DNA of 64,000 nt from Loxodes magnus (GCA_946699065.1 CAMPDV010000193.1:310001-374000), one strand, 5' to 3'. Positions 12,300 through 24,900 are shown, numbered from the stretch's first letter. Notes: generated by a model not told the origin, from the letters alone. Numbers and translations: made by a program.

Positions 12300-12668
12300 A
12301 TGCAATCTAACACTCACCAGGAATTTCAAGACAGTTAAACTAGCCCAAACATTCTTTTTGTTAATTAATCTGCCTAAGAAGTTTGAAAAAGAGAAATTCC
12401 TGAACATTTAGTATCTCTTTGGAAGTAAAAGGACTCTCCATAAGTCACTCCACTTGATTCCAGAATACACTCTTATATGTACAAGTAAACTGAAAGCTTA
12501 AAGCCTAAGAAAGTGAAGCTTACTACTGTGTTTCACAATTTAATTAATGATTTTGAGAATGTTGCAAATGATATAAAAAGCAAAAAGAATTCAACCAACT
12601 CAATAGAATAGTTCAATTAGAATAAACGCCTAATCAAGAGGAATTTACCTCTCAAAGAAATAAACTGA
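12300..12668 (+). CDS. Small unassigned protein, 122 residues
   Basis: The plus-strand frame runs from ATG (MQSNTHQEFQDS) to TGA, with one in-frame TGA read as Trp (EVWKREIPEHL). The middle has a basic stretch, ESLKPKKVKLTTVFHNLIND, and the C-terminus is Asn/Lys-rich. It is single-exon with a clean start. Composition and third-base use match the neighbouring genes better than intergenic DNA does. No signal peptide, membrane segment or known motif was seen, and no function is suggested. It is transcribed away from the minus-strand gene ending at 10798, with about 360 nt between the two start codons, so a shared promoter region is possible. Confidence 0.6.
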
Positions 12669-13269
12669 GTTAAGATTACACATCTTAAATAATCTAATTT
12701 TAGTTCAAATTAAAAGTTAATTTATTCTAACCATTAATAGTTTCTCATACTCATTCTTTAAACCTTTATCTCATTTCTTAGAATTATTTTATTTATTAAT
12801 TTGCTTTCTATTCTACCTTATTAAATAGTTATATCAAAATATATTTATTCGGCTTTTAACTTAGAAGAAGATAGGAAAATTGCTACATGTATTTTTGATT
12901 AAAAATTTTTACTTATTAAGGAAAATCACTAAAACTACATAAGGAATAGTAAGCTCTTAAAACTAATTAGCATTAACTTCCAATATTTCTCTTAAATAAG
13001 ACAGAAACGTGCTATATAAGGTTTATTGATTTAATCTTGGAAAGCTATTCTAAGCCATTTGTTATATTCTTGATAAAATGACTGCAATTATTATAATTCT
13101 TTTTTCTTTTATTTAAATGCTTTTTTTCCTAAATAAAGTTACTAACCACTAAGTTTTAGAATAATATTCAGTGGAAATTTAAGCAAGTATCTTAAATTAT
13201 AAGAAATAAAGCTTATTATTCTTTAAAGATTAGAAAGTATATAAATTACATTGCAATATTAGCTTTAAA
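12669..13269. other. Intergenic region, nothing supported
   Basis: About 600 AT-rich bases separate two genes whose 3' ends face each other. No open frame with a motif and no RNA gene was recognised. Confidence 0.5.
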
Positions 13270-14067
13270 TCATGTTACATTATTAGAGTAATAATTAAAT
13301 ATACCAGATTTCAGAAATTGCTGGTATTGCTTTTAGCCGAGCTTTATTGCGAACTGAAAACAACATGAAACTCATATCCTTTAAAGAGATATATGTTAAC
13401 TCTAAGTTAGAACTATCTCCAATGTATAGTATTCAACCTTTAACCAATTTGATTTAAAACCATCAAGGTATCAATGTTTTCAGTCAACCTTAAAATACTT
13501 CAGCAAACTCTTTTTCGCCTTAAGCAAATTAGTAAGTTAATTCTTGCTAAAATCCTTTGATTAGCTTACTTTCAATTAACAACTAGACGTCATCTTTATT
13601 TCTAATCCGATAAAATTATAAAAGAACGATATTTTAAATAAAGTATTGTTTTCCTGAGCTTTAGAATGAAATTTAGAAATATTAAATTTTTGTAAATTAA
13701 TAGAAACTCGAAGGCAATAAAATTATCTTGCATCTAGTACACTTGAAAACGACTTCTTTTGAACTAGAGGGCGGCTTAGGACTTCATTAGTCGTCATCTT
13801 TGCTTATAAATTAGACTTCACAGTTCAACCTTCTTCATCTAAGTATTATTTTAAAGATTGTTAAATTTACTATTTAAAATTTCATCCTTTATATTATGCC
13901 TGATTAAGTAGGCCATATTTAAAATAGGTCTTTCAATATGTTTATTCTATTATTTTCATAGATTAGGCTTCTTCATCATCATCTTTTATAATGATGCTGC
14001 TTTTAACATATACAACAGATTATTTTTCTTTTAAAGCTTTATTATTTTCATTTATTTCAATGCTCAT
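13270..14067 (-). CDS. Unassigned protein, 265 residues
   Basis: One continuous frame of 266 codons (ATG to TGA) lies on the minus strand. The N-terminus reads MSIEINENNKALKEKQ, followed by an acidic patch IIIKDDDEEA. Then comes a segment YLDEEGWTVKSNLQ, with Trp from TGA, which looks like a structured core. The C-terminal third is aromatic-rich: KYFKVDWKHWYLDGFKSNW, then LKVEYYTLEIVLTQ and QRIWVSCCFQFAIKLGQKQY. No family was recognised. Other frames in this region are also open for long stretches, so I relied on the exact length, the ATG start and the coherent aromatic C-terminus. No transmembrane helix is obvious. Its 3' end faces the plus-strand gene ending at 12668. Confidence 0.6.
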
Positions 14068-14366
14068 ATGAATATTTTCCTGTTATCCATTGATTCTTTA
14101 TAACATTTCTTATTGGATATTCTATTTTTCTTAAATTTCTTTTATTTAATGTTGGAATTAAGAAAAATAAAATTGAAACATTTGAAGGATTAGTTGAATT
14201 ATTTGTCTATCTAATCCAATTTATATCCCATATTAAATTATTAAATAAATTGTTTAGCGGATTCAGGCAATCGCCGCTTAAAAAAAGTTTTTAAGTTTGA
14301 GTCTAGTTTTTAACGAGCTCTAGAACTCGCGAGTCTTGTATTTCTTGTCTTCCATCTTTTGTCAAA

Positions 14367-15176
14367 TCATTCGTTTGTCGTTTTTCCCAATATTTCCAAT
14401 TCTGGGTCCGTTTTCAATCTATAAACTTTTCCATTCTCTCTACATCAGATTTAGTTTTTCCTTTTTTTTATCTACTGTATAACTTGCTTTTTCCATGAAT
14501 TTTCCTTTACTTTTCAGATTTATCCGCAGTTCTTCCACAGATGATATTTATTTTTGCAGTAATAGCATAGTTTCCTTATCTTAGGTCCTTTTTATTGATT
14601 CGGCTTGGAATTATTTTCTATTTCCATCTTATCGGAACTTAAATTCTATTCTGATAGAATCTGCTAGCTTTGGAGACTCTTTTGACTTTGTAAAATGTTT
14701 TCAAACTGCTAGCTCTGGGCTTGGATCTATTGAGCTTGGGAATTTGTCTGACTAAACTGTTCTTGTTAGTACTTCCATAGAGCATCGATCTCTCTTTCCT
14801 AGTTAGACATTCTGAAGTCTAATGTATCTTACAGTCCGTGTTGGATCATTTGTGATAGTTTGTCATTCTCTTTACGAAGCTTCCTAACCTCTTCCTGGAG
14901 GTTCAGCACGTCTTTGATGAGCTGTTCCATAATCATCTGGCCAGAAGGATTAAACTCCGGCACCCCCTGGTAGAGAGCAGACTTCATCTGCTTTCTCGGT
15001 TTCTCTTCTGAGGTAGAGGTTTCCACGTGTTAGGCTTTCTTAAAATGTTGATATTCTTCCTGGTTGGACTAGGTTCCAGGATATTAAAATTAAGCGAGAG
15101 AAAGTTAATTGGCTTTCTGTTTTCTCTCCTATTTCTAGGATGTGGTGTAAAAACCAGATCTAAAGCCTTCCACCAT
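14367..15176 (-). CDS. CCHC zinc-knuckle protein, Gag-like
   Basis: The frame has 270 codons, from ATG at 15176 to TGA. The order is: a short N-terminal part, a coiled coil (LIKDVLNLQEEVRKLRKEND, then QMIQHGL), a Gln/Ser-rich spacer, and near residue 200 a retroviral-type zinc knuckle, CYYCKNKYHLWKNC (C-x2-C-x4-H-x4-C). Such knuckles bind single-stranded nucleic acid and are typical of retrotransposon Gag proteins, though some cellular RNA-binding proteins have them. The coding sequence around 14830-15020 is visibly richer in G and C than its neighbours, suggesting different ancestry. No reverse transcriptase or integrase frame follows it. A related, damaged copy lies at about 18.2 kb. It is either a domesticated or solitary Gag gene or part of a degraded element. 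Confidence 0.6.
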
Positions 15177-15744
15177 TTTTCCCCATTTACAATTATATGT
15201 TATTTATTGAGTCCTCTATAGATGGAAATTAAAGTTTAGTTCATAACCTATTTTTCTAGTATCCATTCTAGTTTTTCAATTTTTAATTAATGTTGCTTTG
15301 ATTCATATTGTATATTTGTTATCCTTTACTGAACGCATTATGCAAACGATTCATGAGATTATTGTACTTTATCTTATTAAGGTGATTATTCGATTAAATT
15401 AGGTTGTTATTTCCATTTCTTAAGATATTCGTTATTAAAACTGGAGAAAGAGAAGAAATCCCTGAGGGATGTCCTTAGGAATATACAATCATAATCAAAA
15501 AAATTTGGGCGTGAAATCCAAATGACAGAGCCACTTTAGAAAAAATACAAAACATTTTGTTGTCACTTGTACAAAATGTTTAAATCTAGATACCCATATG
15601 ATCTATAAAAATTGATATTTTCATTTAAAAAAGAAAGTATAGAAAAGCCATCACTAGAAGAAGGTGGTTTAACGAAGCCTTTATACAGCTACGAATTAGT
15701 TTACGATTAAAGCTAAGGAATTTATTTATTAATATTTTAGACTA

Positions 15745-16360
15745 AGTTAGAAGGGAATTAAGAATTATATTAACTCGGTAGGAATAACAAATGGCTAGAA
15801 ATGAATTATATCGAGAAGTTACGAAAAAACGATTAAAATCTGGAATTTCCAGATTGGAAGCTGTACGAAAACTTTGATGGAACATTTGAAATCAGTTAAC
15901 TCGGTAGTAATAACAAGTGATCAGAAATGAATCATATCAGCATATGTAGATAGAACGACAAAGATCTGGGATTTCCAAACTTCTAACCTTACGAGAACTT
16001 TGACTGGACATTCGAGTTTAGTTAACTCTGTAGCAATAACAAGTGATCAGAAATGAATTATATCGGGAAGTGGAGATACATCAATAAAGATATGGTCTTT
16101 CTTAACTGATCTGCATACTCGAACTTTCCAAGGTCATTTGAGGTGTATTTAGTATTCGACTTAGTACTGATTCTAGATTTATATTTTCTGATTCTGAGGA
16201 CAGAGAAATCGAGATATGGAACTTTAATACGGGTGAATGTATCTAGACTCTTTAAGGGTATATTAAGGATATTAGATCTATATCATTGAGTAGTGACAAT
16301 GAATGATTAATATCTGGAGCTAATGACTAGATGGTACGAATGTGGAAGGTAGCAAATTGA
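15745..16360 (+). pseudogene. WD40-repeat fragment with a frameshift
   Basis: Four WD40 repeats can be read. Three lie in one frame: NGQKWIISRSYEKTIKIWNF, SDQKWIISAYVDRTTKIWDF and VNSVAITSDQKWIISGSGD followed by TSIKIW. The fourth lies after a one-base loss near 16140 in the next frame: VFSIRLSTDSRFIFSDSED, then REIEIWN and SSDNEWLISGANDQM ending at TGA. TGA encodes the Trp of KW-I-I-S in every repeat, an internal check on the code. The GH dipeptide is kept only in some repeats, blades 1 and 2 have lost typical residues, and no start codon is evident. A GT...AG intron does not repair the frame. This is most likely a decaying copy of a WD40 protein gene; a sequencing error at 16140 would change that. 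Confidence 0.65.
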
Positions 16361-16379
16361 CTTAAGATATTTCTTAGAC

Positions 16380-18000
16380 TTTAAATTTTAAATTTAATAA
16401 TTTAATTTTATATAAAGTAGCATCTTTTTTTGTATTTATGAATAAATTTCTTAATGATATATTAATTTATTAATGTTAAAGATTTTATTTTATTTCTAAA
16501 GAAAATTTACAGAACTAAGCGTTTATTTTAAGTTATTTATATTCAAGAAAGATTAGATTGAAGTTTTTTATGATTTATGAATATTTTGTGTAAGTAATAA
16601 AGTATAAAAATTAAATTGTTTTAGTGCTAAAGTTTTTATTGTAATTAATATGGTTAATCAGTTAGAAAAATTTAAGTTTTTTTATTTTTTTAGTTTAATA
16701 AAATTGTAATTTATAAGTTGTGATGAGTAATAAAAAAATGTTAACATTTTTTAGCTGTTTTTTTAGTGTTTTGCCTATTTATTTTTTCGGAAGATTATCT
16801 GGAATATGAGATAGGAATGTTTAAAATTATTTCAAGGAAATTAAAAAATTTCTACTTTAAAATTTTAATTATTTTGAAGTAAAAATATATTTAAATTAAA
16901 TTTTTTAATATTTTTGATTTTAAAAGCTATTTCTTTAAGTTATAAAATAAATTTATAAAAAGTGTTTTTATATGTTGTATTTAATTTTGTTAATAATTAT
17001 TTTATTACGTTCAAAATTTTAATTTATATATATTTTTCAATATATATTTCTACCTTTAAACTTATTATTTATTTTTATAGATATCTTTTTTTAGTTAATT
17101 AGTGTATGTTTTTATTTAAAAATTTTATTTTTGCTCAGTGATTTTTAGTAGAATGTGTTTTATGAAAGGACTTAGATTTTTAAATTCAGGAAAAATTAGG
17201 AATTAAAATATATAGAAATTATCTTTTTTTGCTTATTTTTTTTAATTTGAACCTAATGAAAATTTTTTAAAGATTTGACTTTTTCTAAAAATAAAAAAAA
17301 TGAGATTGGAATAGTTTTTTTATATTAATAATTAAAAATAATAAAAATGTAAGAACTGATAAGGTTTAAGTAAGGTAATAAATTTTTTTTGTTATTCTGA
17401 GTTTTATATTAACAAGAATTAAAGAATGATCCATAAATTTTATTTTGGGAATAAAATTTTTTTTAAATTAAATATTTCAAAAAATTTAGAAATTAGTTTC
17501 TAATTAAATAAAATAAACAAATAATACTGAAAAGATTTCTTAATATGTTTTGTATTAAGATATCATTTTAAGAAAATATATATAAAATTAATATTGTCAT
17601 ACAAGTAATATATAAAATTTTTCAATATAATTAGAAGAAAAATAAAAATTGACAATTGTTCAAAAATATGATCAAAAGAAGCTTTAAATTTAAGTATTTT
17701 CTGCTTAGCGTTTTGTACTACCAACATTTTTGGAATAAAATAATTAAAAAAATTTCGGGATAATAGAAAAAAAAATTTGAAGTTCGGAATATAAAATAAA
17801 AGAATTGTAAACCATTTTTGGAAAATTTAATTGCTTTGATAAATTAATTCAGTAGTTTAAAAAATGTAAAAAGTTAATATCAATTTTAGATAATTAAATA
17901 TTTAAATTATAAAAAGATCATTTTTTAATGTAGCATTTGTTTCACTATTTAATGGAGTTTAATTTTCTAAGTTTTTATTATATATTATATAATAAAAAGG
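16380..18000. other. Extremely AT-rich, C-poor block
   Basis: This 1.6-kb block is dominated by long A and T runs, with very few C on the plus strand, and is unlike the flanking DNA. No frame carries recognisable protein text. It lies between a broken WD40 fragment and a broken zinc-knuckle gene, consistent with degenerate or noncoding DNA, or with germline-type DNA. No terminal repeats were identified by eye. Confidence 0.45.
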
Positions 18001-18186
18001 ATAACTTGTTGAATAAGACCTCTTCTTAAAAGGATTCATCTCAGCCAAACTACGATCAGTAAACAATACTTTAAGACCTTAAAATTATGCAATAAGAAAA
18101 TTTGATTTTTAAGACAAGAATAAGAGCTCGAAAGAAAAATTGAATAACTGAGGATTAATATTAATGTAAAAAAAATGAAAATAATT

Positions 18187-18740
18187 AGGAAGCAAATATC
18201 AGAATCGATTAATTAAAAACAAAATTCAACCAATTCGCAGAGCTGATGGATAACATATTCTTCTAAAAGATATCGATGAATGATCAGATGGATGTGGAAT
18301 AACAACCTATGATAAATTATATTCCCTATCGGGAAATAATTAGATACTGATTTTGCTAGAGACCAGGACATAAATTGCAAAATTGATTTAAATTTAGACT
18401 AAAAAAAGAGAATTATAGAAAATTAATGGGAAATATATTCAAAATTTAATGCAATTAAGAAGGCTAAATTTAAAGGAAAAAATACTCCAATTAAACAAGG
18501 AAGTTCCTTATATCTAATATGCAGTTAGTGAATTAAATAAGAAATGAATGGAAATTGACTTATCAGAAATTATTAGAAAGAACAAACTAAAAATCATATA
18601 GACTTGTGAAAGAAGTCATCCAAGCAAATTTGAAATTAATGCTTTCAGACAACATTAAACTTTCAATTCGTGATGGTCCTAATATAGGAGAATACTTTAA
18701 TTATTTATTATTATTATATAATAGTTTCGCAATTTTGTAT
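18187..18740 (+). pseudogene. Decayed CCHC zinc-knuckle (Gag-like) gene
   Basis: The readable frame includes NQFAELMDNIFFQKISMNDQ and then a degenerate knuckle, YWFCQRPGHKLQNW. The second Cys and the His are in place, but the first Cys is Tyr (TAC, one transition from TGC) and the last Cys position is TGA. The text after it (FKFRLKKENYRKLMGN) is basic, like the segment after the intact knuckle at 14.4-15.2 kb. No proper start codon was found. The best reading is a second, damaged copy of a Gag-like gene in which the zinc site can no longer form. The alternative, that TGA here encodes Cys, is contradicted by the many TGA-Trp positions elsewhere in the window. Confidence 0.5.
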
Positions 18741-19920
18741 ACTATGAAAAAAATATAGTCTCCAACCTTTTATGAGATCAAACTAGAGAAGAAGATTTTA
18801 AATACGAACAATAGCAAGGAATTGTCAGTTTTTAAGCATAATAAACTTTTAATATCCATACTTTAGCTGAATTCATTACTCAACCATTTGATTGTATAAA
18901 TGGACCATAATAGGCTAAACACGATCAGAAGATTTTCAATCTCGAAATGAAATCTAGAAGAATAATATCAAGATTGAAACTAAAAACAAAAGAAATCAAG
19001 AAAAAGCAGATATAGATCCATATTATAAGAAGAAATAAACAGTGTCAAACTGCATTAAAGGTGGGCTCACTATAAAATTATTATTATTATATTATAAAAA
19101 ATTAACAATTTCAGTAAGAAAAAATATTTGGTTGTAAAATGATTTAGAAACTAGTTATTTGGGATAAGAGGACAACAAACTCAAATTTGATTATAACTTT
19201 TTTCTCTTTTTCAGATCTAATACTATCAATCAGATTAATTTTTTCTAATTATATTATTTTGAAGCAGATATTCTCATTTTAGCAATTAAAATAAGTTAAT
19301 TTAGAATAAATCTCCATATTTTAGTTATAAAATTAAATTTCTTCTATTTTATTTTTCTTTAGCTTGAAGACATTGAATTGATTTAATAAAAAGTTAACTA
19401 ATTTTAATCTAGCATAAATATCTTTATATCAGAGTTCTACTACTTCTAAATACTTTTTAAATTTCTAAGAATATTTTCCTCTTTAATTAATTTTAGCATA
19501 TCTAAGATAAAGTAAATAAAAGTTTATAAAAGTATTCTAATTCCTTTTTATCCTTAGTAAAGTAAACAATTAAAATTCTTTACCAAAGTTAGCTAAATTT
19601 TATCCATATTAGAGTAATATAACCTTATCTTATTCTATATATTTTTTTAAGTTATAACCAAACTTCTATGAAAAAGGCTTCACAAATATGTATATAATAA
19701 TCTAGAAAATTAAGGTTAAAGCATCTTATTAAAGGATAGATTGTATAATCATAATTTTGTACTCTTTCTTGTAATTTTCTAAGACCTAATAAAATAAATT
19801 TCAGAATTAAATAATAATGATATTTTTAACTTTTATTCATTTACATGTTTTTCTAATCTTTAATAGAAAGTTTACTCTTGTAAAAATATATTATTATTTA
19901 TAATATGTTTTATATTAATA
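18741..19920. other. AT-rich intergenic region
   Basis: No protein motif or RNA gene was recognised. Some Lys/Asn-rich open frames continue from the damaged zinc-knuckle gene but carry no recognisable text. Confidence 0.45.
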
Positions 19921-19921
19921 T

Positions 19922-19929
19922 TATAAATA
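19922..19929 (+). promoter_or_regulatory. TATA-like box upstream of the small RNA
   Basis: TATAAATA lies about 20-25 nt before the abrupt change to GC-richer sequence at about 19943. Spacing and sequence fit a TATA-directed Pol III promoter of the snRNA type. In such AT-rich DNA this word is common by chance, so it counts only together with the terminator at the other end. Confidence 0.35.
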
Positions 19930-19944
19930 GCTATACAATTAAAT

Positions 19945-20202
19945 GCGGCATTGAAGGTGAATGGTACAAGGAACCAAACTCCAAGTTATTATTTTTGCCA
20001 ATTGCTCCCTTTGGATTGTTTCGTGAGTGGATGTGCTTATTTAATTATTGTGAGAAGATGAGGCTTCGGTTCTTTTAGAGTCTAATTTTTTGCAACATCT
20101 GCATTGGATTAAGTGATTGAAGATTCGATGATGGTTTGACACTACTTGAAGATTAGGCGGAGAAGATCAATCCTCAAACATAGCTTCTCATGAGGATTTT
20201 TT
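19945..20202 (+). ncRNA. Probable Pol III structured RNA, class unknown
   Basis: A 250-nt island of near-balanced base composition stands out in AT-rich DNA and does not read as protein in any frame. It contains several self-complementary words and ends in a stable hairpin followed directly by six T, the classic Pol III termination signal. A TATA-like box lies about 25 nt before its start. The size fits SRP RNA, RNase P or MRP RNA, U3 or telomerase RNA, but I could not place the defining boxes of any of these. The exact 5' end is a guess from the composition change. Confidence 0.45.
20169..20202 (+). terminator. Hairpin plus T6, Pol III-type terminator
   Basis: AATCCTCA at 20169-20176 pairs perfectly with TGAGGATT at 20191-20198 around a 14-nt loop. 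The T-run occupies 20197-20202. This marks the 3' end of the putative small RNA. Confidence 0.5.
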
Positions 20203-20209
20203 GTTTTGC

Positions 20210-21915
20210 TCTAGCTTTCTTCTGGAATTAAAAATCCTAAGCTTTTTATCATACTTATATTTTCATAAGATCATATTATAACTAGCTTCTTGCTATCTAG
20301 ATTAAAGATATTTCTATATTCCTCGATTAGTTAAATTGATGCGTTACAACAATTTAAGATTTTTCAAATTAGCTTAATTTTAAGAGCTTCTTTCTAAATT
20401 TAGTAAGATATAAAATAGAAGTTCAGTCATTTGGTAGCTTAGAAGGTAATCTGGCATAGTCTATAACATTTTACGAGTAGTCTCGTAATAAATTTCACTA
20501 CGGATAAAAGCGCTTTGGGACTAGAAATTGAGCTAAATATCGATGAACTTAAGGACTAATAAATAAAAAAGCAAAACTTAATAAGTTATGAAAGCTTCAA
20601 TCTTAAAATGTCTAAAACTCTATGAACCTTATGCAAATGTATTTATGTGTTACTTAGTTAAATACATTGACAAGCTTTTATAAAAATACTTATGTATATT
20701 TTTCAAAGAAATAGAACTATAATGCTAGTTCTAAAAATCTTTATATATTCCTATAAAAGTATTTTATAAGGAGAACTATCACTTATTATGTTAAAATACA
20801 GTTCATTACATTACATTTCCTTGAAATATAGAATTTTCCATCGAAAATTAATAAGTTTCCTTACTGATTTATTTATTCTTCAAAATAGTTGTTACTACCA
20901 TCAAAAACAAAAGTAGTTATCTTTTAGATGAAGCTTAGATATAATAAAATTTAGGTATAAAGTCTTTAAGTTTCTTTACTCCTTATTATAAGTTATACAC
21001 TTCCTATAGCTTTATTAATTATTTAAAACATCTAGCCTAAATGTTTTTCTTCTCCTATCAAAGATAATTTTATTTATAAATTACCAAAACTTTTTTACTC
21101 TCAACTAAGTTTTGAAGTACAAAGAGAATAATAATATTTAATAGTTTTTATAATATTATTTTATAAAGCTAGGATTTGATATACTTGAGAATATCTACTA
21201 TAACTAGTAAGACTGTTTTAAGCTTAAGCTGTTTATAAGTAAATAATTAACTAAGAATGTTCTTCTATAAGACTTTTACTGACTCTTATTCTTATTTTTT
21301 CTACCTGCTGCCTGTCTAACTAACATAATGAATATTATATGTAAGCTTTTTTGCTTTTATCGCTAATTTTCATTGTTCATTGTCTATAGTTAATCTATGC
21401 AATTGAATTATGACAAACGCAAGGATTTAAAACTTAAGTATGCATTGGTAAAAAAGCAGCTGGAAAATAAAATGTGTAGACATTTAAAACTAAGAAAACT
21501 AAACTTAAATGGAAGGCAAATTGATAAAAAGGAAAAAGGTACCTTCTTATAGAAAGAGATGAGGTACATTTAGAATATACTACTTAGTAGTAATAAGTAC
21601 TTAAATAAGCTATTATAGTAATATAAAATAGTAAAGGGTAGCTTCTTACACTATTTAAAAGAAATATAATTTAAAATTATTTGTTTTAAGAGTCTCTTTG
21701 ATTCATCCTTTATAGGCTTTTTTATATTATATAGTGGGAATAAAAGAGATAAGTATATGGAATAGAACTAGTATACAACTTAAGAAATAAGATGCTTTGA
21801 GTATGTGAAGGTGTGAAATATGTAATTACTTGAGATAAGAAAAGTGAGCTCTTTTACTTTAAATTTGATCCATTTTTAAAATTCATAAATCTAAGTAAAA
21901 TGTAAAATAGCAGCG
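20210..21915. other. Intergenic region before USP7
   Basis: This is AT-rich DNA with short open frames only. No gene, RNA or regulatory element could be supported. The sequence just before the USP7 start (gcagcgcggca) is locally GC-rich. Confidence 0.45.
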
Positions 21916-21920
21916 CGGCA

Positions 21921-24900
21921 ATGAAACGAAAAAGAGAAGAAGCAATAACCGAACTTGATGTAGAGAAGGATATTCAGCAAACCTCAAAAAAGCAAAAGAC
22001 TTAGTATTAAGATGGATTCTAGTATTTTTACTTAACGAAGGGAAAAACAAAAATATTGTGAAAATTTGAAAACTTTTTGGAAATTTGTAAGGATACTGAG
22101 TAAATTTAGTCTTCTGTATTTAATTCTACTGCAAGTGCGTAATGGTAGATTACTTTGGATATTATTAATAAGAAAGTTTCAATAACGCTTACTTGTAAAG
22201 ACTTTGAAACCTAACAGGAAGAACTATATTCTAGGAATATCTCTTTATGAATTAACCTTCACTAAAAATAGGAAAATACTGATAAGAATATTTAGAGAGA
22301 TAAGTATGAAAAGATATTGTTACAGGAAGGCTAGAAGTTGGAGTTTAATTCCTGAATCCATTATTAAAAATGAAATGACTTGTTTGAAGTTTCTCATTAG
22401 AATATCATTCTGGAGTTTATCTTAATTTAGAAGCAAACCGTATAAGAAGAAACGAGAGCATTAACTGGGTATGTTGGACTTATAAATGAAGGTAATACTT
22501 GCTATATAAATGCTCTCTTGTAAAGCTTGTTTCATATAGGAATTTTTAGAAAACTTGTTTACTAAATGCAGACTCAAAATGATGAAAACTCAGTTGCTCT
22601 TTCTATGTAGCGACTTTTTTATGATCTACAGACTAGTAAAAATAGCGTTAGTACAAAAGAGCTAATTAATTCTTTTGGATGAACTTCTTAGGTACGAGAT
22701 AGTTAGTAAGATATATAAGAGTTTAATAACGAACTTGCTGATAGTTTAGAAAGTAAGTTTAAAGAGTCAGAAGCTGAAACCATTTATAAGAATCTGCTTT
22801 ATGGCAATTTTTAAAGCTATGTGAAATGCACGAATGTCACTTACAGTTCTATAAGAGAAGAAAAGTTCTTTGATATTGCTTTGACAGTCAAAGAACATGA
22901 GAATCTACTGCAAAGCTTTGAGTCTTATATAAAGCCAGAAATATTAGACGGTGATAATTTGTACGATGCTGGTCCTGAGTTTGGTAAATAGAAGGCGGAA
23001 AAGGGGATTAGATTTATTAATCTTCCTGCTATACTTTAATTACAGTTGAAGAGATTTGAATATTCAATTAGCGGATATAGAAGCAAAATAAATTCTAAAT
23101 TTGAATTTTAAGATGAAATCAATTTAAATTTTCTTACTCCAGGAGCTAATAACAACTAAATCTACTCCTTACATACGATCATTATACACTCTGGAGATGC
23201 TAACTCTGGTCACTACTTCACATTTATCAGACCAACTACGAACGATAATTGATTTAGGTTTAATGATGAAAGTGTAGACAAATTGGAGAAAAAATACATT
23301 TTTAGCACTCAATCTTATGGAGGAATCTATTCAGTTTAAGAAATAAAGAATGGATTTGAGCAAACTTCATAGTATACTAACAACATGTGCTCAGCCTACT
23401 ACTTAATTTATATCAGAAATGAAGAAAGAGAGCAAATACTTCAAGAAGTAACACTTTAGGATATACCCAATCATCTTGTTTAGAGATTTCAAAAAGAAGA
23501 CATGTAAAGATACCAAGAAGAGTAGTAGAATGATATTTCCAAAAATGAGACTTTAATCTATGTTATATCAAATCAGATTCTCACCAAAATCGACTTTGTC
23601 ACGGGAATTATTCCCTTCGACTGCAATCTGTATGAACATAACTTTATCTAGTCCATGGAATATTATTTAATTTAAACTGATCAGCGTAATAAGTTTAGTA
23701 GTATTTTACCCCAAATAAAGTAAAAAACACTATGGCTATTTATTCCTTAAGCTCAAGGGATTCTTATGGAAAAGCTTTAAGAAGACATGGAAATATCAGA
23801 ATATATAACCTAAAGAAATAAGTTTAGCGAAAGTTAGGATGAGAAGTATCTCATTATATTCATAGAGATCAAGAATAACGCCGAGATCTTTAGGCAAGTA
23901 ACTACTGAATCAAATAGTTTAATAACCGCAAAATGAGAACTAAAACCCGAGTTTTAAGAAAATGAGTTTGATGAGAAATTTACGGGAATATAGTGTAACG
24001 AGCAATCCAATGAAGTATAAAATCATACAGAGTCAATTGAGAAATTAACATTACCTGATGGCACAGGGAGATTCAATTTAGTTTTCCTTAAATTGCTAAT
24101 AAGTTGTGAACAGGAGTACCATACTTAATTCATATCGACGCTAGTGTTAAGAGATAAAATCTCTTTGAAAGAATTGAAGACATTAATTGAATAATTTTTG
24201 CTGCAGAACTCACAGGATTTGCAAAATAAATGTGTGTCAAATATAATTTAACTACATCCAGATAAAACTACAAGCAAGTAGAGATGAAGCAAGTATTTGT
24301 TTAAAGAACCTTAGCTTCTAAAATACAATAATAGAGATGAAAACAAAAATCTAATTCCTACAAACGTTAATTCAGAAATGGGAGAAAGGCATTGACCGGT
24401 AACAAGTGGTATTGTACTTTTTGCCTAGATAAGTGCAATAAATACAAACGATAACATTTTCAATAGTTTCAAGGATTATTTCCTCGAGAAGGTGAATGAA
24501 ATAAATATTGAGTGCAATTTCTGACCTTACTTCAAGAAATAAAATTAAAATATACCAGATTACTTTGACTATGGCATTTCCAAGCTTTATCAATTATAAG
24601 AACTGTAAAGGTTCTAATTTAAAGCAAATGCCTTTGATTCTGCTTAGAATTTAATATAAGCCATCCACAAGTTTATATCTCAAAGAATTCCCTCATTAGC
24701 AGTTCATTAGATAGGAATAATTGTTATGAATGAAAGTTAGTAAAGCTTCTTAAATCAAAGCTAAAAGTAGAACAAGAAGGTTGCGAACATTCTTGACTAA
24801 AATAGAATTTACTTTGATATACTACAGTTTGATGTTGACTTACTTTAAAAGAACAGAATTGTCTATTTTCCTATCTATAACTAGTAGATGAACTTGATAC

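Noticed and set aside
18320-18360. TGA as cysteine in the damaged zinc knuckle
   Set aside because: One knuckle Cys is TAC, not TGA, and TGA is Trp at many invariant positions elsewhere; mutation explains both losses better.
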